A DNA stretch of 64,000 bases, taken from JAGQPD01 sp020426865 (lineage in GTDB: Bacteria > Planctomycetota > Planctomycetia > Pirellulales > Pirellulaceae). The notes beneath the pieces are model-generated. The model had not been told where the DNA came from, made no database searches, and saw only the letters and a list, made by a program, of their open reading frames with translations. Numbering within the stretch: position 1 is the first letter of the stretch; each line of letters begins with the position of its first letter. Below are positions 16,702 to 26,215 of this stretch, one piece after another. The position numbers and the translations under genes are program-made. The stretch spans positions 310,001-374,000 of the forward strand of contig JAWKTN010000006.1 in NCBI GenBank assembly GCA_041399065.1, written 5' to 3'.

Positions 16702-17727
16702 GTGAGATACGCTGCTATTGGACCGATTGCGGTTCATTATCCTGAAAACGTGGAGACGAACGCCGAATTGGCGCGAGATTTTCCACGTTGGGATATGGAA
16801 CTGATCTTCAGCAAGACCGGGATCGAACGTCGCCACATCGCCCGGGTCGACGAGTGTGCCTCCGACTTAGGCGTGGCGGCTTGTCGCAAGTTATTTGAGA
16901 ACTACGATATCGATCCTCAGAGTATCGACTTCCTACTGTTTTGCACGCAAACGCCTGATTATCCCTTGCCGACGACGGCATGCTTGATGCAAACCCGGTT
17001 GGGGTTACGTACGAGTTGTGGGGCGATGGATTTCAATCTGGGCTGTTCGGGATTCATCTACGGCGCAGCGATGGCGGATGGCTTGATCCGCACGGGGGCG
17101 GTGAAGCGTGTCCTCTTGGTTACGGCCGAGACCTATTCCAAGTATATCCATCCGACGGACCGAAGTCTGCGGACAATTTTTGGCGATGCTGCCGCCGCAA
17201 CGTTGATCGAGGCATCGGAGTCTCCCACGTTGAGTTCTTTCCAATTTGGTACCGACGGCACTGGGGCCGATACACTGCTGGTGGCCGACGGTGGCGCTCG
17301 TCCTCGCGAGGCCGCTCACCAGCCCAGAAGCCGCCAACGCTGGCCGAGTCGATTGTACATGGACGGCCCAAGCCTGATCAGTTTTACGGTGAAAGCAATT
17401 CCAGAGTTGGTCGACGAAATACTCGCCGCCGGTCAACTGCGCCGCGACGACGTTGACCTGTTCATCATGCACCAGGCGACGCGCAAGATGCTCGAATTGC
17501 TACAGGAGCGACTGGGAGTTGGGGATGATCGGCTGCCTATCATGATGGAGAGTTGTGGCAACACGGTATCGTCGACGGTCCCGATTTTGATTGACGATTT
17601 GCGTCGACTTGGTAGATTGCGGCATGGGATGAGGAATATGTTAGTCGGATTTGGGGTGGGTTGGTCATGGGCTGGCTGCATGTGGCAGGAGACCTGGCAA
17701 CCCCCAACCGAGGCTGGTGTCACCTGA
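16702..17727 (+). CDS. fabH: 3-oxoacyl-ACP synthase III (KAS III)
   Basis: Condenses acetyl-CoA (or another acyl-CoA) with malonyl-ACP to start fatty-acid synthesis. The catalytic triad is present: Cys in DFNLGCSGFIYG, His in FIMHQATRK, Asn in ESCGNTVSSTVP; the family motif TGIERRHIA is also seen. GTG 16702 (VRYAAIGPIAVHYPENV) gives 341 residues, the usual size. A longer frame back to 16516 adds about 60 unlike residues and was rejected; the Shine-Dalgarno is weak, so the start is uncertain. Divergent from the cpsB-like gene. It could be a specialised KAS III of a secondary lipid pathway. Confidence 0.87.
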   Translation: MRYAAIGPIAVHYPENVETNAELARDFPRWDMELIFSKTGIERRHIARVDECASDLGVAACRKLFENYDIDPQSIDFLLFCTQTPDYPLPTTACLMQTRLGLRTSCGAMDFNLGCSGFIYGAAMADGLIRTGAVKRVLLVTAETYSKYIHPTDRSLRTIFGDAAAATLIEASESPTLSSFQFGTDGTGADTLLVADGGARPREAAHQPRSRQRWPSRLYMDGPSLISFTVKAIPELVDEILAAGQLRRDDVDLFIMHQATRKMLELLQERLGVGDDRLPIMMESCGNTVSSTVPILIDDLRRLGRLRHGMRNMLVGFGVGWSWAGCMWQETWQPPTEAGVT

Positions 17728-17737
17728 CCTGCACTGT

Positions 17738-17815
17738 GTGGCGGGCCACTGTTTTTCCGAGGGCGGGCCACTGTTTTTCTGTGGGCGGGTCACTGTATCG
17801 GGGGCGGGTCACTAT
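17738..17815. repeat. Degenerate tandem repeat in the yqgE leader
   Basis: Four imperfect units built on GGCGGG(C/T)CACTGT, two of them extended by TTTTTC, fill the space between the fabH stop and the yqgE start. The last unit ends in the yqgE ATG (GGGCGGGTCACTATG). The G-rich unit GGGGGCGGG may also serve as the ribosome binding region. Confidence 0.75.
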
Positions 17816-18368
17816 GAAATCGCTCAGCGGCAAACTATTGATTGCTTCGCCTCACCTGAGCGATCCGAACTTCCACCAGACCGTGGTCTTGTTGGCGCAA
17901 CATGATGAAGAAGGTGCCATGGGATTGATTCTCAACCGTCCTGGCCCGGTCCGCCTGTGGCAGTTGTGGGACCAGATCACCGGGCATCCCTGCCAGCACG
18001 ACGACTGGGTAGGGGATGGCGGACCGGTTTCGACGGCGTTGATCGCACTGCACCGCAACTTTCAGTTTGCCGACCTGATGATTGCCGACAATCTGTTTCT
18101 GGCTTCGTCCAAGGAGCACGTCGAGGCGCTCGTCGAAGGGACGTCTGCCGAATTTCGACTCTATCGAGGTTATTCCGGTTGGGGGGCCGGGCAACTGGAG
18201 GATGAATTGCAGGTCGGGGGGTGGTTGCTGGGGCGGTTGGATACGGAACAGGTATTTGCCGCTGATACGAGCAACCTCTGGAAAACGGCTGTTCAATCGG
18301 TGGGACGTACTTTTTGGAAAGCGACCTTGGGAATTCACGAATTCCCCGACGACGTGTCGACAAACTAG
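17814..18368 (+). CDS. yqgE: YqgE/AlgH family protein
   Basis: 184 residues. Family signatures: GKLLIASPHLSDPNFHQTVVLLAQHDEEGAMGLILNR near the N-terminus, and YRGYSGWGAGQLEDEL in the middle. The family is widespread and lacks a settled biochemical role (AlgH is linked to alginate regulation in Pseudomonas). The ATG at 17814 fits the family N-terminus; the frame is open further upstream only through the repeat. The phosphatase gene starts 17 bp after its stop, probably in the same operon. Confidence 0.9.
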   Translation: MKSLSGKLLIASPHLSDPNFHQTVVLLAQHDEEGAMGLILNRPGPVRLWQLWDQITGHPCQHDDWVGDGGPVSTALIALHRNFQFADLMIADNLFLASSKEHVEALVEGTSAEFRLYRGYSGWGAGQLEDELQVGGWLLGRLDTEQVFAADTSNLWKTAVQSVGRTFWKATLGIHEFPDDVSTN

Positions 18369-18385
18369 CCACCGCTCGTGATGCC

Positions 18386-19048
18386 ATGACGCAACCTCCG
18401 CGACTGATTGCCATCGGCGATATTCACGGACATGATACCGCCCTCCGATCCTTGCTCGAATGGATCGATCCAGCAGCGTGTGACACTATTGTGTCTCTTG
18501 GTGACTACGTCGACCGTGGGCCGCAACCAGCCGGGGTCGTCGATTGCCTGTTGCAATTGCAGCGATCGTGCCGGCTCATCCCCCTGCTGGGAAATCACGA
18601 ATGGATGATGCTCGCCACGTACTATCACCGAGCAGAATTGCCGTTTTGGTTAGCCTGTGGGGGAGACTCGACACTCCGCAGCTACGGCGGTAGCCTCGAC
18701 AATGTCCCGGACGCGCACATGGACTTCTTTGGCCAGTGCCATCGTTACTACGAAACCGATCGGCACTTCTTTGTGCATGCCAACTACGATCCGTTACACG
18801 ACTTATCCGATCAACGTGATCATGTGCTGCTTTGGCAACATCTCACACATCAGATTCCCGGACCTCACCAGAACGGCAAGGTCGCCTTGGTCGGGCATAC
18901 ACCGCAGGTCAGTGGCGATGTCCTCGATCTCGGGCATTTGCTGTGCATCGATACGTATTGCTTTGGCGGAAAGTGGCTTACCGCCATCGACGCCGAGTCC
19001 CGACAGGTCTGGCAAGTCGATCCCAATGGCACACGGCGGACCGGCTGA
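18386..19048 (+). CDS. Serine/threonine-type metallophosphoesterase
   Basis: 220 residues. Metal-binding motifs of the calcineurin-like PPP family are all present: GDIHGH, GDYVDRGPQ, LLGNHEWMM and, near the C-terminus, VGHTPQVSG. Related bacterial proteins are PrpA/PrpB-type protein phosphatases and Ap4A hydrolases; which substrate applies cannot be told. It follows yqgE by 17 bp. Confidence 0.88.
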   Translation: MTQPPRLIAIGDIHGHDTALRSLLEWIDPAACDTIVSLGDYVDRGPQPAGVVDCLLQLQRSCRLIPLLGNHEWMMLATYYHRAELPFWLACGGDSTLRSYGGSLDNVPDAHMDFFGQCHRYYETDRHFFVHANYDPLHDLSDQRDHVLLWQHLTHQIPGPHQNGKVALVGHTPQVSGDVLDLGHLLCIDTYCFGGKWLTAIDAESRQVWQVDPNGTRRTG

Positions 19049-19275
19049 ATCATCGATCGCGATGGTGCTATCAAAGCAAGTAGTTCTGTCATCTCTGTCA
19101 TCCGTAATCGCCGTTGACTTCCATGGGGCTTCCGCCCTATCGTTCGGCTCCCATACCGCGCGCAGGTCGGGATGTTGGGTAAGGCCCTGTGGCTCGATGA
19201 CGTGCTACCCATCATGTCTGCCCGAACTGTTTTGACGTGCGACCAACGGAAACTGCCGAAAGTCTATTCCGCAAT

Positions 19276-21339
19276 ATGACCAGCGATTGTCAACTTGATG
19301 TCCGATACCGGATACACGTCGGCGTCCGGTGCCCAGCCCGATGCCGACATCGGTGGGTTATCGGTCGTGGGCTCGGTGTGGGTCGTTGCTTTACCAGGTG
19401 GTTCATCGTCGGATGTATCCTCGCGATGCTGACCGGATGCAGCTCAAGTCAATGGGCTCGTCATCGTAGCAAGCCGGCTAATGCGTTGTCGAGTGTATTG
19501 CAGCTGGATTCCTATCGGGGCCCCAAGCCAACCGACCGCACGATGCAGTTCCTGCGGCGATACGGTTTGGTCGAGGCGCTGGATGAGCCGGCCGATCAGC
19601 TGATCGAAGCGGCGTTGGATATTGCCCAGCGGGAACCGACGGCCGAGAACGTATACGCGATCGCCGAGTTGGCATACCTTAGTGCTCAGCGCGCGGAGGC
19701 GGCGGGAGACTCGGTGCGCGCCGGCAGTTTCTACTTCACGGCGCTTGCCAATTCCTATTTCTATCTGTTCTCACCCGAATTGGACCGCGCGCGTAATCCG
19801 TATGACCCGCAATTCCGCCGTGCGTGTGACGTCTACAACCAGTCGTTGGAGAGCACGTTGCGAGCGGTACAGGCGTCGGGCGAGTTGCGTGCGGGGGGAA
19901 CGATGAGCTTCCGTTCGGAGCACCAGAACTTCTCGGTCTCGGTGGCCTCGCGTGGGACCTGGCAGGAGGAACACTTCGACACTCTCAGTTTCGTGTCGGA
20001 CTACAAGGTCGAAGAACTGGCCAATCAATACAAGACCTACGGTTTGGGGGTGCCGATGATCGCCGCCTACAAGTCCGACGGCCAAGATCCGGCGGCCCAA
20101 TTCTATCCACCCGGAATGAGTTATCCGGTGACGGCATTTTTGCGAATCGAAACCTCCGGTGCCGCTGGTCCGGTGGCGACGGGCGATCATTTTTCTTGCA
20201 TCTTGGAATTGCATGACCCGCTAACTGCGTCCGATATCGACGTGCACGGCCGACTCGTCCCACTGCAAACCGATCTTACGACGCCTCTGGCGTATTCCCT
20301 CGATAATCCGATGTTCAAAAAGGCCAACGCGCCGATGCGTGGTCTGCGGGATGTGGAATCGAGTTACGCGGTGAGCGGGCTGTATTTGCTGGAGCCGTAT
20401 GACGCACGAAAAATCCCGGTGGTAATGGTGCACGGTTTCTACTCGAGCCTTGTCACATGGATGGAAATGTTCAATGATTTGCGTGGCTCCCCCGACATTC
20501 GCCAAAACTATCAGTTCTGGTTTTATCTTTATCCCACCGGGACACCGTTTTGGATCAACGCCACAAATCTGCGTTCGGAGCTGGCGCGAGTCCGACACAC
20601 ACTTGACCCTGGTCATCAAATTCCAGCCATGGACAATATGGTTGTGGTTGGTCACAGCATGGGGGGACTGCTGGGACACATGCAAACCATCGACAGCGGT
20701 GACGCGTTTTGGCAGCTGGTAAGCGATCGCCAGCTCGATACGCTGCAGGCGAGTGACGCGATGAAGCAGCGATTGCGCGAGATGTTCTATTTCCACGCTA
20801 ACCCATCCATCCGACGCCTGGTCACCATCGCCACGCCACATGCCGGTAGCAACTTTTCCAATTCGGCCACGCAGTGGTTGAGCCGCAAGCTGATCGCGGT
20901 CCCGGAAAGGTTGGAACAGAGTGTCGGCGAATTGGTACGCGACAACCCCGAATCGTTTGCACCAACCAGCCTGTTGAGGCAAACCACCGCAGTTGACTCG
21001 CTAGCGGTGAGTTCGCCCATTCTTCCGGTGTTGATGCAACAGCCCCGGCCCCCTTGGTTGACACAACACAACATCGTCGCCGAAGTGGATGGTCATCGGA
21101 TGATTGGTCGTGTGGCCAGAGGTTCCGACGGTGTGGTCACGCGACAAAGTGCCGCTCTGCCATCAGCCGTTTCGGAAACGGTAGTGACCTCGGATCACGT
21201 GAATGTGCATCGCAAGCCTTTGGTCATCCTGGAGGTGCGGCGCATTTTGCGCGAACACCTCCTGGATTCCCGAGCCACCAGAGAAGCACGCGACGAGCGT
21301 GCAGAAAATATCCGCCTGCCGGGTTACGAAACACGGTGA
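19276..21339 (+). CDS. Lipoprotein alpha/beta-hydrolase
   Basis: About 687 residues from ATG 19276; ATG 19237 is an alternative. A hydrophobic stretch ends in the lipobox LTGCSSS, so the protein is probably a membrane-anchored lipoprotein. The C-terminal half is an alpha/beta-hydrolase: oxyanion region VVMVHGFYSSLVTWMEM, nucleophile elbow VVVGHSMGGLLGH and a later HAGSNFSN segment, with His in SDHVNVHRKP as possible catalytic histidine. The N-terminal ~300 residues are unlike known enzymes to me. Likely a lipase or esterase. Its 3' end overlaps the convergent csrA frame by 16 bp. Confidence 0.8.
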   Translation: MTSDCQLDVRYRIHVGVRCPARCRHRWVIGRGLGVGRCFTRWFIVGCILAMLTGCSSSQWARHRSKPANALSSVLQLDSYRGPKPTDRTMQFLRRYGLVEALDEPADQLIEAALDIAQREPTAENVYAIAELAYLSAQRAEAAGDSVRAGSFYFTALANSYFYLFSPELDRARNPYDPQFRRACDVYNQSLESTLRAVQASGELRAGGTMSFRSEHQNFSVSVASRGTWQEEHFDTLSFVSDYKVEELANQYKTYGLGVPMIAAYKSDGQDPAAQFYPPGMSYPVTAFLRIETSGAAGPVATGDHFSCILELHDPLTASDIDVHGRLVPLQTDLTTPLAYSLDNPMFKKANAPMRGLRDVESSYAVSGLYLLEPYDARKIPVVMVHGFYSSLVTWMEMFNDLRGSPDIRQNYQFWFYLYPTGTPFWINATNLRSELARVRHTLDPGHQIPAMDNMVVVGHSMGGLLGHMQTIDSGDAFWQLVSDRQLDTLQASDAMKQRLREMFYFHANPSIRRLVTIATPHAGSNFSNSATQWLSRKLIAVPERLEQSVGELVRDNPESFAPTSLLRQTTAVDSLAVSSPILPVLMQQPRPPWLTQHNIVAEVDGHRMIGRVARGSDGVVTRQSAALPSAVSETVVTSDHVNVHRKPLVILEVRRILREHLLDSRATREARDERAENIRLPGYETR

Positions 21340-21716
21340 CGCCGGCGCCGTAGTCGGCGGGCTGCGAGTACCGCGAGCGTCGATGTGCCGCGGGCCAAGC
21401 GTGCTGTTTCGTCCTCCGCCGTGCAGCCAGGTGCTGGCCCCTCGTTGGCACCGGCGTCGACATTGACTCCCGCACGCTCGCTACAGCACGACGGATGGCC
21501 ACCCTCGTTGTTGCCATCGTCGGTGTCGTTTGCACGCTCTACCGTATTGCCTGTCCGAGATTTCCGATCGACATCCAGTTCTCCCCGCAAGATGTGGACG
21601 TGCTTGGGGGCATCGATCCCAATCCGTACCGTGTTGTCGCGGATGCGGATGACCCTTATCGTGATGTTGTCGCCGATCGTGATGGTTTCTTCCACTTTGC
21701 GAGTAAGAACGAGCAT
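21324..21716 (-). CDS. csrA: CsrA-type post-transcriptional regulator with long C-terminal extension
   Basis: Residues 1-50 are a canonical CsrA: MLVLTRKVEETITIGDNITI, RIGIDAPKHV and HILRGEL, which binds GGA-containing mRNA leaders. ATG 21716 has AAAGGAG at good spacing. Normal CsrA is about 60-75 residues; this frame runs on to 130 with a low-complexity tail ending in Arg-rich RRLRRRRHRVS and overlaps the convergent hydrolase gene by 16 bp. The tail may be real or may reflect a lost stop codon; the core is intact either way. Confidence 0.9.
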   Translation of the reverse strand: MLVLTRKVEETITIGDNITIRVIRIRDNTVRIGIDAPKHVHILRGELDVDRKSRTGNTVERANDTDDGNNEGGHPSCCSERAGVNVDAGANEGPAPGCTAEDETARLARGTSTLAVLAARRLRRRRHRVS

Positions 21717-21980
21717 AACGCACTCCTTTGTCGTCGAGATGAGTTGCGAAATCCGACAAAGCCCTGTTCCGTGAAGAGGCCTGTACCGTTTCGTACGTAC
21801 GACCCTTGAGCAGTCGCCGTGCCAAACTCGAGAAAACAGTAAAATCGGCCAAAAGACTGCAGAAGTTGCGGTGAAGTCGGCGAGGCAAGGGAGCTGCGAC
21901 CGGGACACTTGGTTTACCTTTTTACCGAGCCGCAGGTAAAAAACGGGAAATTCTTCGCTAGCAGACCTGAAATCTCGCGT

Positions 21981-22766
21981 TTAACGCTTCTTGTCGTTAT
22001 TGCGAAGTTCATCGCGAAGGCGCGCCGCCAGCTCGTACTGTTCGTCGGCAATGGCTTCGGCCAATTGTTCCTGTAGCGTTTTGCCGACGTCAAACTGTTC
22101 ACGCAGAGACTCACGAAGTTCAATCAAACGCCGGACGAGGTCGTCGTCGTCGAATCGGTCTTCGATCTCGTGCGTCGTGAAGAAGCGGCGAATATCGTCC
22201 AAGCCCCGATTGATGGCTTGGATCGCGGCCTCGGCATCTTCGTTGAGCAAATTTGCCATCGCGTCTGCCTGGATACGATGGTAGAGCACGAAAGGCCGAT
22301 ATTGTTCATGCGAAAGTGTCCACTCTTCACTGGGAGAATGTCGACTGCACATGTCCATAAGCGCCAGCGTATGATCCGCGTCTTTGATGGCTCGTTCATA
22401 TTCCTGCAGGGCGAGCCAACAGACGCGGCGGTGATAAAACTGCACGAATTCGCGGTCACATTCCTGGCACTGTTCGTCGTCCAGGGGAAACGCATCGCCC
22501 TCATCGGCTTCCAGGTCGTGCAGGTACTCGAGATAGGTAGCGCGACCTTGCGGTCGGATGCCATCGGGTCGTCCGGTCGCTTCTAACTGCAGGATGCCCA
22601 TTTCGATCCGCATTTGAATGACGTCCCGCCCGTCGGCACATTCGACCAGCCGAACGCTCACCGTATCAGGTTCGTACGGCCAGTCACGCAATAGGTCATC
22701 CAGGTGGTTTGCCAAGCTTGTCCCATCCAACGGTTCGAAGTCGATTGCTGATGATTCCCCGCTCAC
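21981..22766 (-). CDS. UvrB/UvrC-motif (UVR) domain protein
   Basis: 261 residues from a GTG start without a clear ribosome binding site. The C-terminus has a UVR motif, LQEQLAEAIADEQYELAARLRDELR, as in UvrB, UvrC and McsA. The rest is acidic and mostly helical, with Cys pairs in QCQECDREF. Not UvrB or UvrC itself; no nuclease or helicase domain. The role is unknown and the family seems planctomycete-specific. Confidence 0.72.
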   Translation of the reverse strand: MSGESSAIDFEPLDGTSLANHLDDLLRDWPYEPDTVSVRLVECADGRDVIQMRIEMGILQLEATGRPDGIRPQGRATYLEYLHDLEADEGDAFPLDDEQCQECDREFVQFYHRRVCWLALQEYERAIKDADHTLALMDMCSRHSPSEEWTLSHEQYRPFVLYHRIQADAMANLLNEDAEAAIQAINRGLDDIRRFFTTHEIEDRFDDDDLVRRLIELRESLREQFDVGKTLQEQLAEAIADEQYELAARLRDELRNNDKKR

Positions 22767-22922
22767 GGTGCACGACGACTTGGAATTCGCTCGTATGAGT
22801 GTGTCGAGCGGTCATCGATATGCGGAAGCCGTGAATGACTACATCATACCATGATTGGCGGCGTTTTTACCACGGGTATTCTCGCCGCGATCACGGGGGA
22901 GTTGTCGCCTGCGGGGAAGGAG

Positions 22923-23348
22923 CTAATCATCTGACAGCGAGGGTGGTCGGCGGAGGTTCTTCTTGCGGCTGACCGCGGTCTTGTCTTCTCGTCGCCGCCG
23001 CTGTGACCCAGCACTCGGTTTGGTTGGTTTGCGTTTTTTCGGCGCGTCGGCCACATCCGCGACGAGTTGACGCAGTTTGTTCAGGCAGTCGGCCACATTT
23101 CGGCCTCGGTCACGGAACCGTTGGCTACTGATCAGTAATTCGCCTTCCTTCGTCAGGCGATGACGGTACCGTTGCACAAATCGTTCCCGCACTCCTTCTG
23201 GCAAGCTCGTATTCTCTCCGACGAGCCACCGCAACGTTGCTTTGGAATTCACCTTGTTGACGTTCTGCCCCCCGGGGCCGGAACTGCGCGCGAATTGAAA
23301 GTCGAATTCACGCAATGGGATGCGTAGTTGGTCGTTGATCTCTAACAT
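22923..23348 (-). CDS. arfB: Peptidyl-tRNA hydrolase ArfB-like (release-factor domain protein)
   Basis: 141 residues. The catalytic GGQ motif (SSGPGGQNVNKVNSK) lies near the N-terminus without the codon-recognition domains of RF1/RF2, and the C-terminus is a basic tail (KKRKPTKP, RRRREDK, RKKNLRR) that in ArfB inserts into the mRNA channel. This fits rescue of stalled ribosomes by hydrolysis of peptidyl-tRNA. The start overlaps a 17-bp direct repeat (23347-23380). Confidence 0.92.
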   Translation of the reverse strand: MLEINDQLRIPLREFDFQFARSSGPGGQNVNKVNSKATLRWLVGENTSLPEGVRERFVQRYRHRLTKEGELLISSQRFRDRGRNVADCLNKLRQLVADVADAPKKRKPTKPSAGSQRRRREDKTAVSRKKNLRRPPSLSDD

Positions 23349-23380
23349 ACTGCTGGCACGGGTATACTGCTGGCACGGGT
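23347..23380. repeat. Perfect 17-bp tandem duplication at the arfB start
   Basis: ATACTGCTGGCACGGGT occurs twice in direct succession; two bases of the arfB start codon fall in the first copy, so the duplication forms the gene's immediate leader. Confidence 0.85.
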
Positions 23381-23424
23381 CGCGAAGAGGGCCTGCCGGC
23401 ACGCCGCCGGCGATGGTTGTTGGC

Positions 23425-23447
23425 AATACTATGTGGTTCGAGGTATT
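23425..23447 (+). repeat. Dispersed hairpin repeat, copy 1
   Basis: 23 bp with arms AATACT / AGGTATT around loop TGTGGTTCG. Intergenic, between arfB and the PQQ-propeller gene. See copies at 34264, 34307 and 56379. Confidence 0.75.
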
Positions 23448-23542
23448 CAGCGTCGATTGTTGCCACCGTCGGTCGCACGCGACTTGACCAACCAAGTGCG
23501 TGACGCGACAATCGCACCTGTTGCCCAAACCCGTACTATTGC

Positions 23543-25081
23543 ATGGCGATATCGAACATGATCTTAATCATCTTAGCGGATCTCGCGGTTGCGATCGACC
23601 ACGTGTTGGAATGCGTGCCGATCCGAAGACCCAAACGTCTTCTTCTCGCTCCGCGGAAACTCACGCTGTTAGTTGCCGCCATATCGAGCTGGCTGGGCAC
23701 CGCCCCCATCGTGAAATCGCAGGTCGCCCCCACCGCAAGCCCCGCTAGTTCCGCGCCGGCCGAATTGCCACCCGACCTAAGGACCTACCGTGACGGCGAG
23801 GACTGGCCCATTTTCCTCGGCCCGCGGCAGGATGGCACATCACGTGAACAGGGACTTTATCTCGCGTGGGATCAGGCTCCTCCGACAATCCGCTGGCAGG
23901 TCGAATTAGGCACCGGTTACGGCATCTGCTCAGTAAGCCGTGGCCGCTGCTTCCAATTTGATCGAACAGGTGAGGAAGCCCGACTGCGAGCATTCAACAG
24001 TGAGACCGGAACGGAGCTCTGGAGCTACACTTATCCTAGTGATTATGAGGATGCTTACCGCTATGACAATGGCCCTCGCACGTCGCCGGTCGTCGACGGC
24101 GACCGCGTGTACGTTTTTGGTGCCGAAGGTGAATTGCACTGCGTCAATGTGGAAGATGGCCGGCGGAGATGGCACATCGATACCGCGGAACATTTTGGCG
24201 TCGTGCAGAACTTTTTCGGCGTCGGCAGCACACCCGTAGTTGATGGCGACCTGCTGATCGTCATGGTGGGCGGAAGCCCGGATGGGCAGCGTGGCCGATT
24301 CGGCCCGGATCAACTGGATCGCGTCAAGGGAAATGGCAGCGGCATCGTCGCGTTCGACAAAATCAACGGAAAGGTACGATATTCGATCACCGACCAATTG
24401 GCCAGTTACGCGTCATTGCGTGTTGCGACTTGGCAAAACCGTCGTTGGTGCTTCGCCTTTGCACGCGGTGGCCTCGTGGTGTTTCATCCCCAGCAGGGGC
24501 GGGTTGACTTTGAGTTCCCGTGGCGCGCATCGAGTTTGGAAAGCGTCAACGCCAGTGTCCCCATTGTGGTCGACAATCAAGTGTTGATCTCGGAAACCTA
24601 CGGTCCCGGTACGTGCTTGCTGCAATTCGATCAACAGCCACCTCAAGTCATCTGGCAAGATGGACAAGCAAGACGCTCGAAGTCACTGCAGACCCATTGG
24701 AACACAGGTGTGTATCACGACGGATTTGTCTATGCCTCGAGTGGGCGGCATGAAGGGAATGCGGAACTTCGCTGCGTGGAATGGAAGACAGGCAAGGTCC
24801 GTTGGAGCCAACCAGAAATGCGCCGCTGCTCGCTGCTGCTGGTCGAAGACCGCCTGATTTGTTTGAGCGAAGACGGAACTTTGTATCTGCTGCGCGCCAA
24901 CCCGGAGGCCTATGAGCAAATCGCCCGATTCGCCCCGACACGCACAGACGCCGTCGTCCCTTCCGAACTGCGGCTGCTCCGCCGACCTGCCTGGGCTGCT
25001 CCGATAATCGCGGAAGGTCTCTTGTACGTTCGCGGCGCAGACCGATTGGTCTGTTTTGATCTGCGTCGGCCGCCCCCTTAG
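23543..25081 (+). CDS. PQQ-type beta-propeller repeat protein, probably exported
   Basis: 512 residues. PQQ-like blades recur: RAFNSETGTELWSY, SPVVDGDRVYVFGAEGELHCVNVEDGRRRW, STPVVDGDLLIVMVGG, VEWKTGKVRWSQ and EDRLICLSEDGTLYLL. A hydrophobic N-terminal region (LTLLVAAISSWLG) may be a signal anchor. Planctomycetes encode many such propellers, related to BamB or to quinoprotein dehydrogenases; no heme or PQQ ligands are evident, so an enzymatic role is unsupported. The start at 23543 lacks a good ribosome binding site and may lie elsewhere in the first 60 codons. Confidence 0.82.
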   Translation: MAISNMILIILADLAVAIDHVLECVPIRRPKRLLLAPRKLTLLVAAISSWLGTAPIVKSQVAPTASPASSAPAELPPDLRTYRDGEDWPIFLGPRQDGTSREQGLYLAWDQAPPTIRWQVELGTGYGICSVSRGRCFQFDRTGEEARLRAFNSETGTELWSYTYPSDYEDAYRYDNGPRTSPVVDGDRVYVFGAEGELHCVNVEDGRRRWHIDTAEHFGVVQNFFGVGSTPVVDGDLLIVMVGGSPDGQRGRFGPDQLDRVKGNGSGIVAFDKINGKVRYSITDQLASYASLRVATWQNRRWCFAFARGGLVVFHPQQGRVDFEFPWRASSLESVNASVPIVVDNQVLISETYGPGTCLLQFDQQPPQVIWQDGQARRSKSLQTHWNTGVYHDGFVYASSGRHEGNAELRCVEWKTGKVRWSQPEMRRCSLLLVEDRLICLSEDGTLYLLRANPEAYEQIARFAPTRTDAVVPSELRLLRRPAWAAPIIAEGLLYVRGADRLVCFDLRRPPP

Positions 25082-25150
25082 GCCGACCGCCCCATTCCGC
25101 CGGTCGCGAGGCGGTGCGACTCAACGAGCCGCAGCCGTTGGCCAACACGA

Positions 25151-25963
25151 CTAGCCGCCTACCGCGACCAACGATTCGTACACCGCGCGAGATTGCGAGA
25201 TCATCGAGCAGTAATCGACCCCCTGCATTTCTTCACCGTGGACCTCCAGCTCATAAAAGCCCGTATAGCCGGCTTCATGCAGCGATTGTAATACCTCGCG
25301 CAACGGCAGAATTCCCGCTCCCAGTGGACACCGGCTCTGGTCTCGTTCCGGTGCCTTCCGCGCATCGCCCAATTGGACCAATCCGATATGCCGAACCAAC
25401 TCGGGCAACCTCGCGAGCACGTCCGGGTGATTCCCCCATTGATAGGTGTCGAACACCAACTTGACGCCGCCACCCCGAATCGACGAAATGAACTCCATTG
25501 TCAGATCCAGGTCATTGAGAAACGTCCAGTCCGAGCAACAACAGCTGGGCATCGGCTCCAACGCGATGGTAACGTCCAGATCGTGAGCCACACCGGCCAA
25601 TTCGTCAATTGCCATCCGTGCCAGTCGAAAGGCATGTGTCTGGATATGGCCCGCTAGCGGGCCGGTATGTACCAACAGGCATCCAGCACGAGCCGCCGAT
25701 GCGATTCGAACCGCTTCAATTCCATCCTCAATGCACTCGTTATGGTTCAAGTGCTCGTTCCCCGTAAAACCCCCCGCCCATGAGACACTTGACACCGCCA
25801 TCTCGTGCTCACGCAACAACTCGATGCCACGCTCCTCACCGAAATCCGAGAGCTTGGGTCGCCATATTCCCAAGGCGCGGATTCCATTCTGTACACAAAA
25901 TTCAATGTCTTCCTCGAATGACCATCGAAGCGTGGACAACTCACTGACTGAAAAACGCATCAT
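25151..25963 (-). CDS. Sugar phosphate isomerase/epimerase (xylose-isomerase-like TIM barrel)
   Basis: 270 residues from ATGATG at 25963, preceded by GAAGGAG; a longer upstream frame was rejected. TIM-barrel family motifs include RALGIWRPKLSDFGEE, TIALEPMP (metal-binding Glu), KLVFDTYQWGNHPD (Asp, His), HIGLVQLGDARKAPE (His, Asp) and GFYELEVHGEE (Glu). These match IolE/hydroxypyruvate-isomerase-type enzymes that use a divalent metal. Substrate not determinable. Confidence 0.85.
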   Translation of the reverse strand: MMRFSVSELSTLRWSFEEDIEFCVQNGIRALGIWRPKLSDFGEERGIELLREHEMAVSSVSWAGGFTGNEHLNHNECIEDGIEAVRIASAARAGCLLVHTGPLAGHIQTHAFRLARMAIDELAGVAHDLDVTIALEPMPSCCCSDWTFLNDLDLTMEFISSIRGGGVKLVFDTYQWGNHPDVLARLPELVRHIGLVQLGDARKAPERDQSRCPLGAGILPLREVLQSLHEAGYTGFYELEVHGEEMQGVDYCSMISQSRAVYESLVAVGG

Positions 25964-26215
25964 CCCTGTCGCTCCTTCGCCCCTGATCCGTGAATCGATT
26001 GGATAGTTCTGTTCCTGTCCTCGCGGCATCGTCCCAACGGTGTGCCATGGAAACACAATAGCGGACCGAACACCGCAAGTTGCCACAGTATGCGAAATTC
26101 TTCGGCGGCTGTAAAGAAACCCCCCGAAAGTAACGAATTCATCATGCAATTGTCCGAGAAACTGCATGCTAGCATGCGTGCGATTCGGCGCACTTGCGAG
26201 GGCTAGTTGTGAGCG

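Noticed and set aside
20221..20982. Long minus-strand frame in the lipoprotein hydrolase gene
   Set aside because: Opposite-strand shadow of a gene with clear catalytic motifs.
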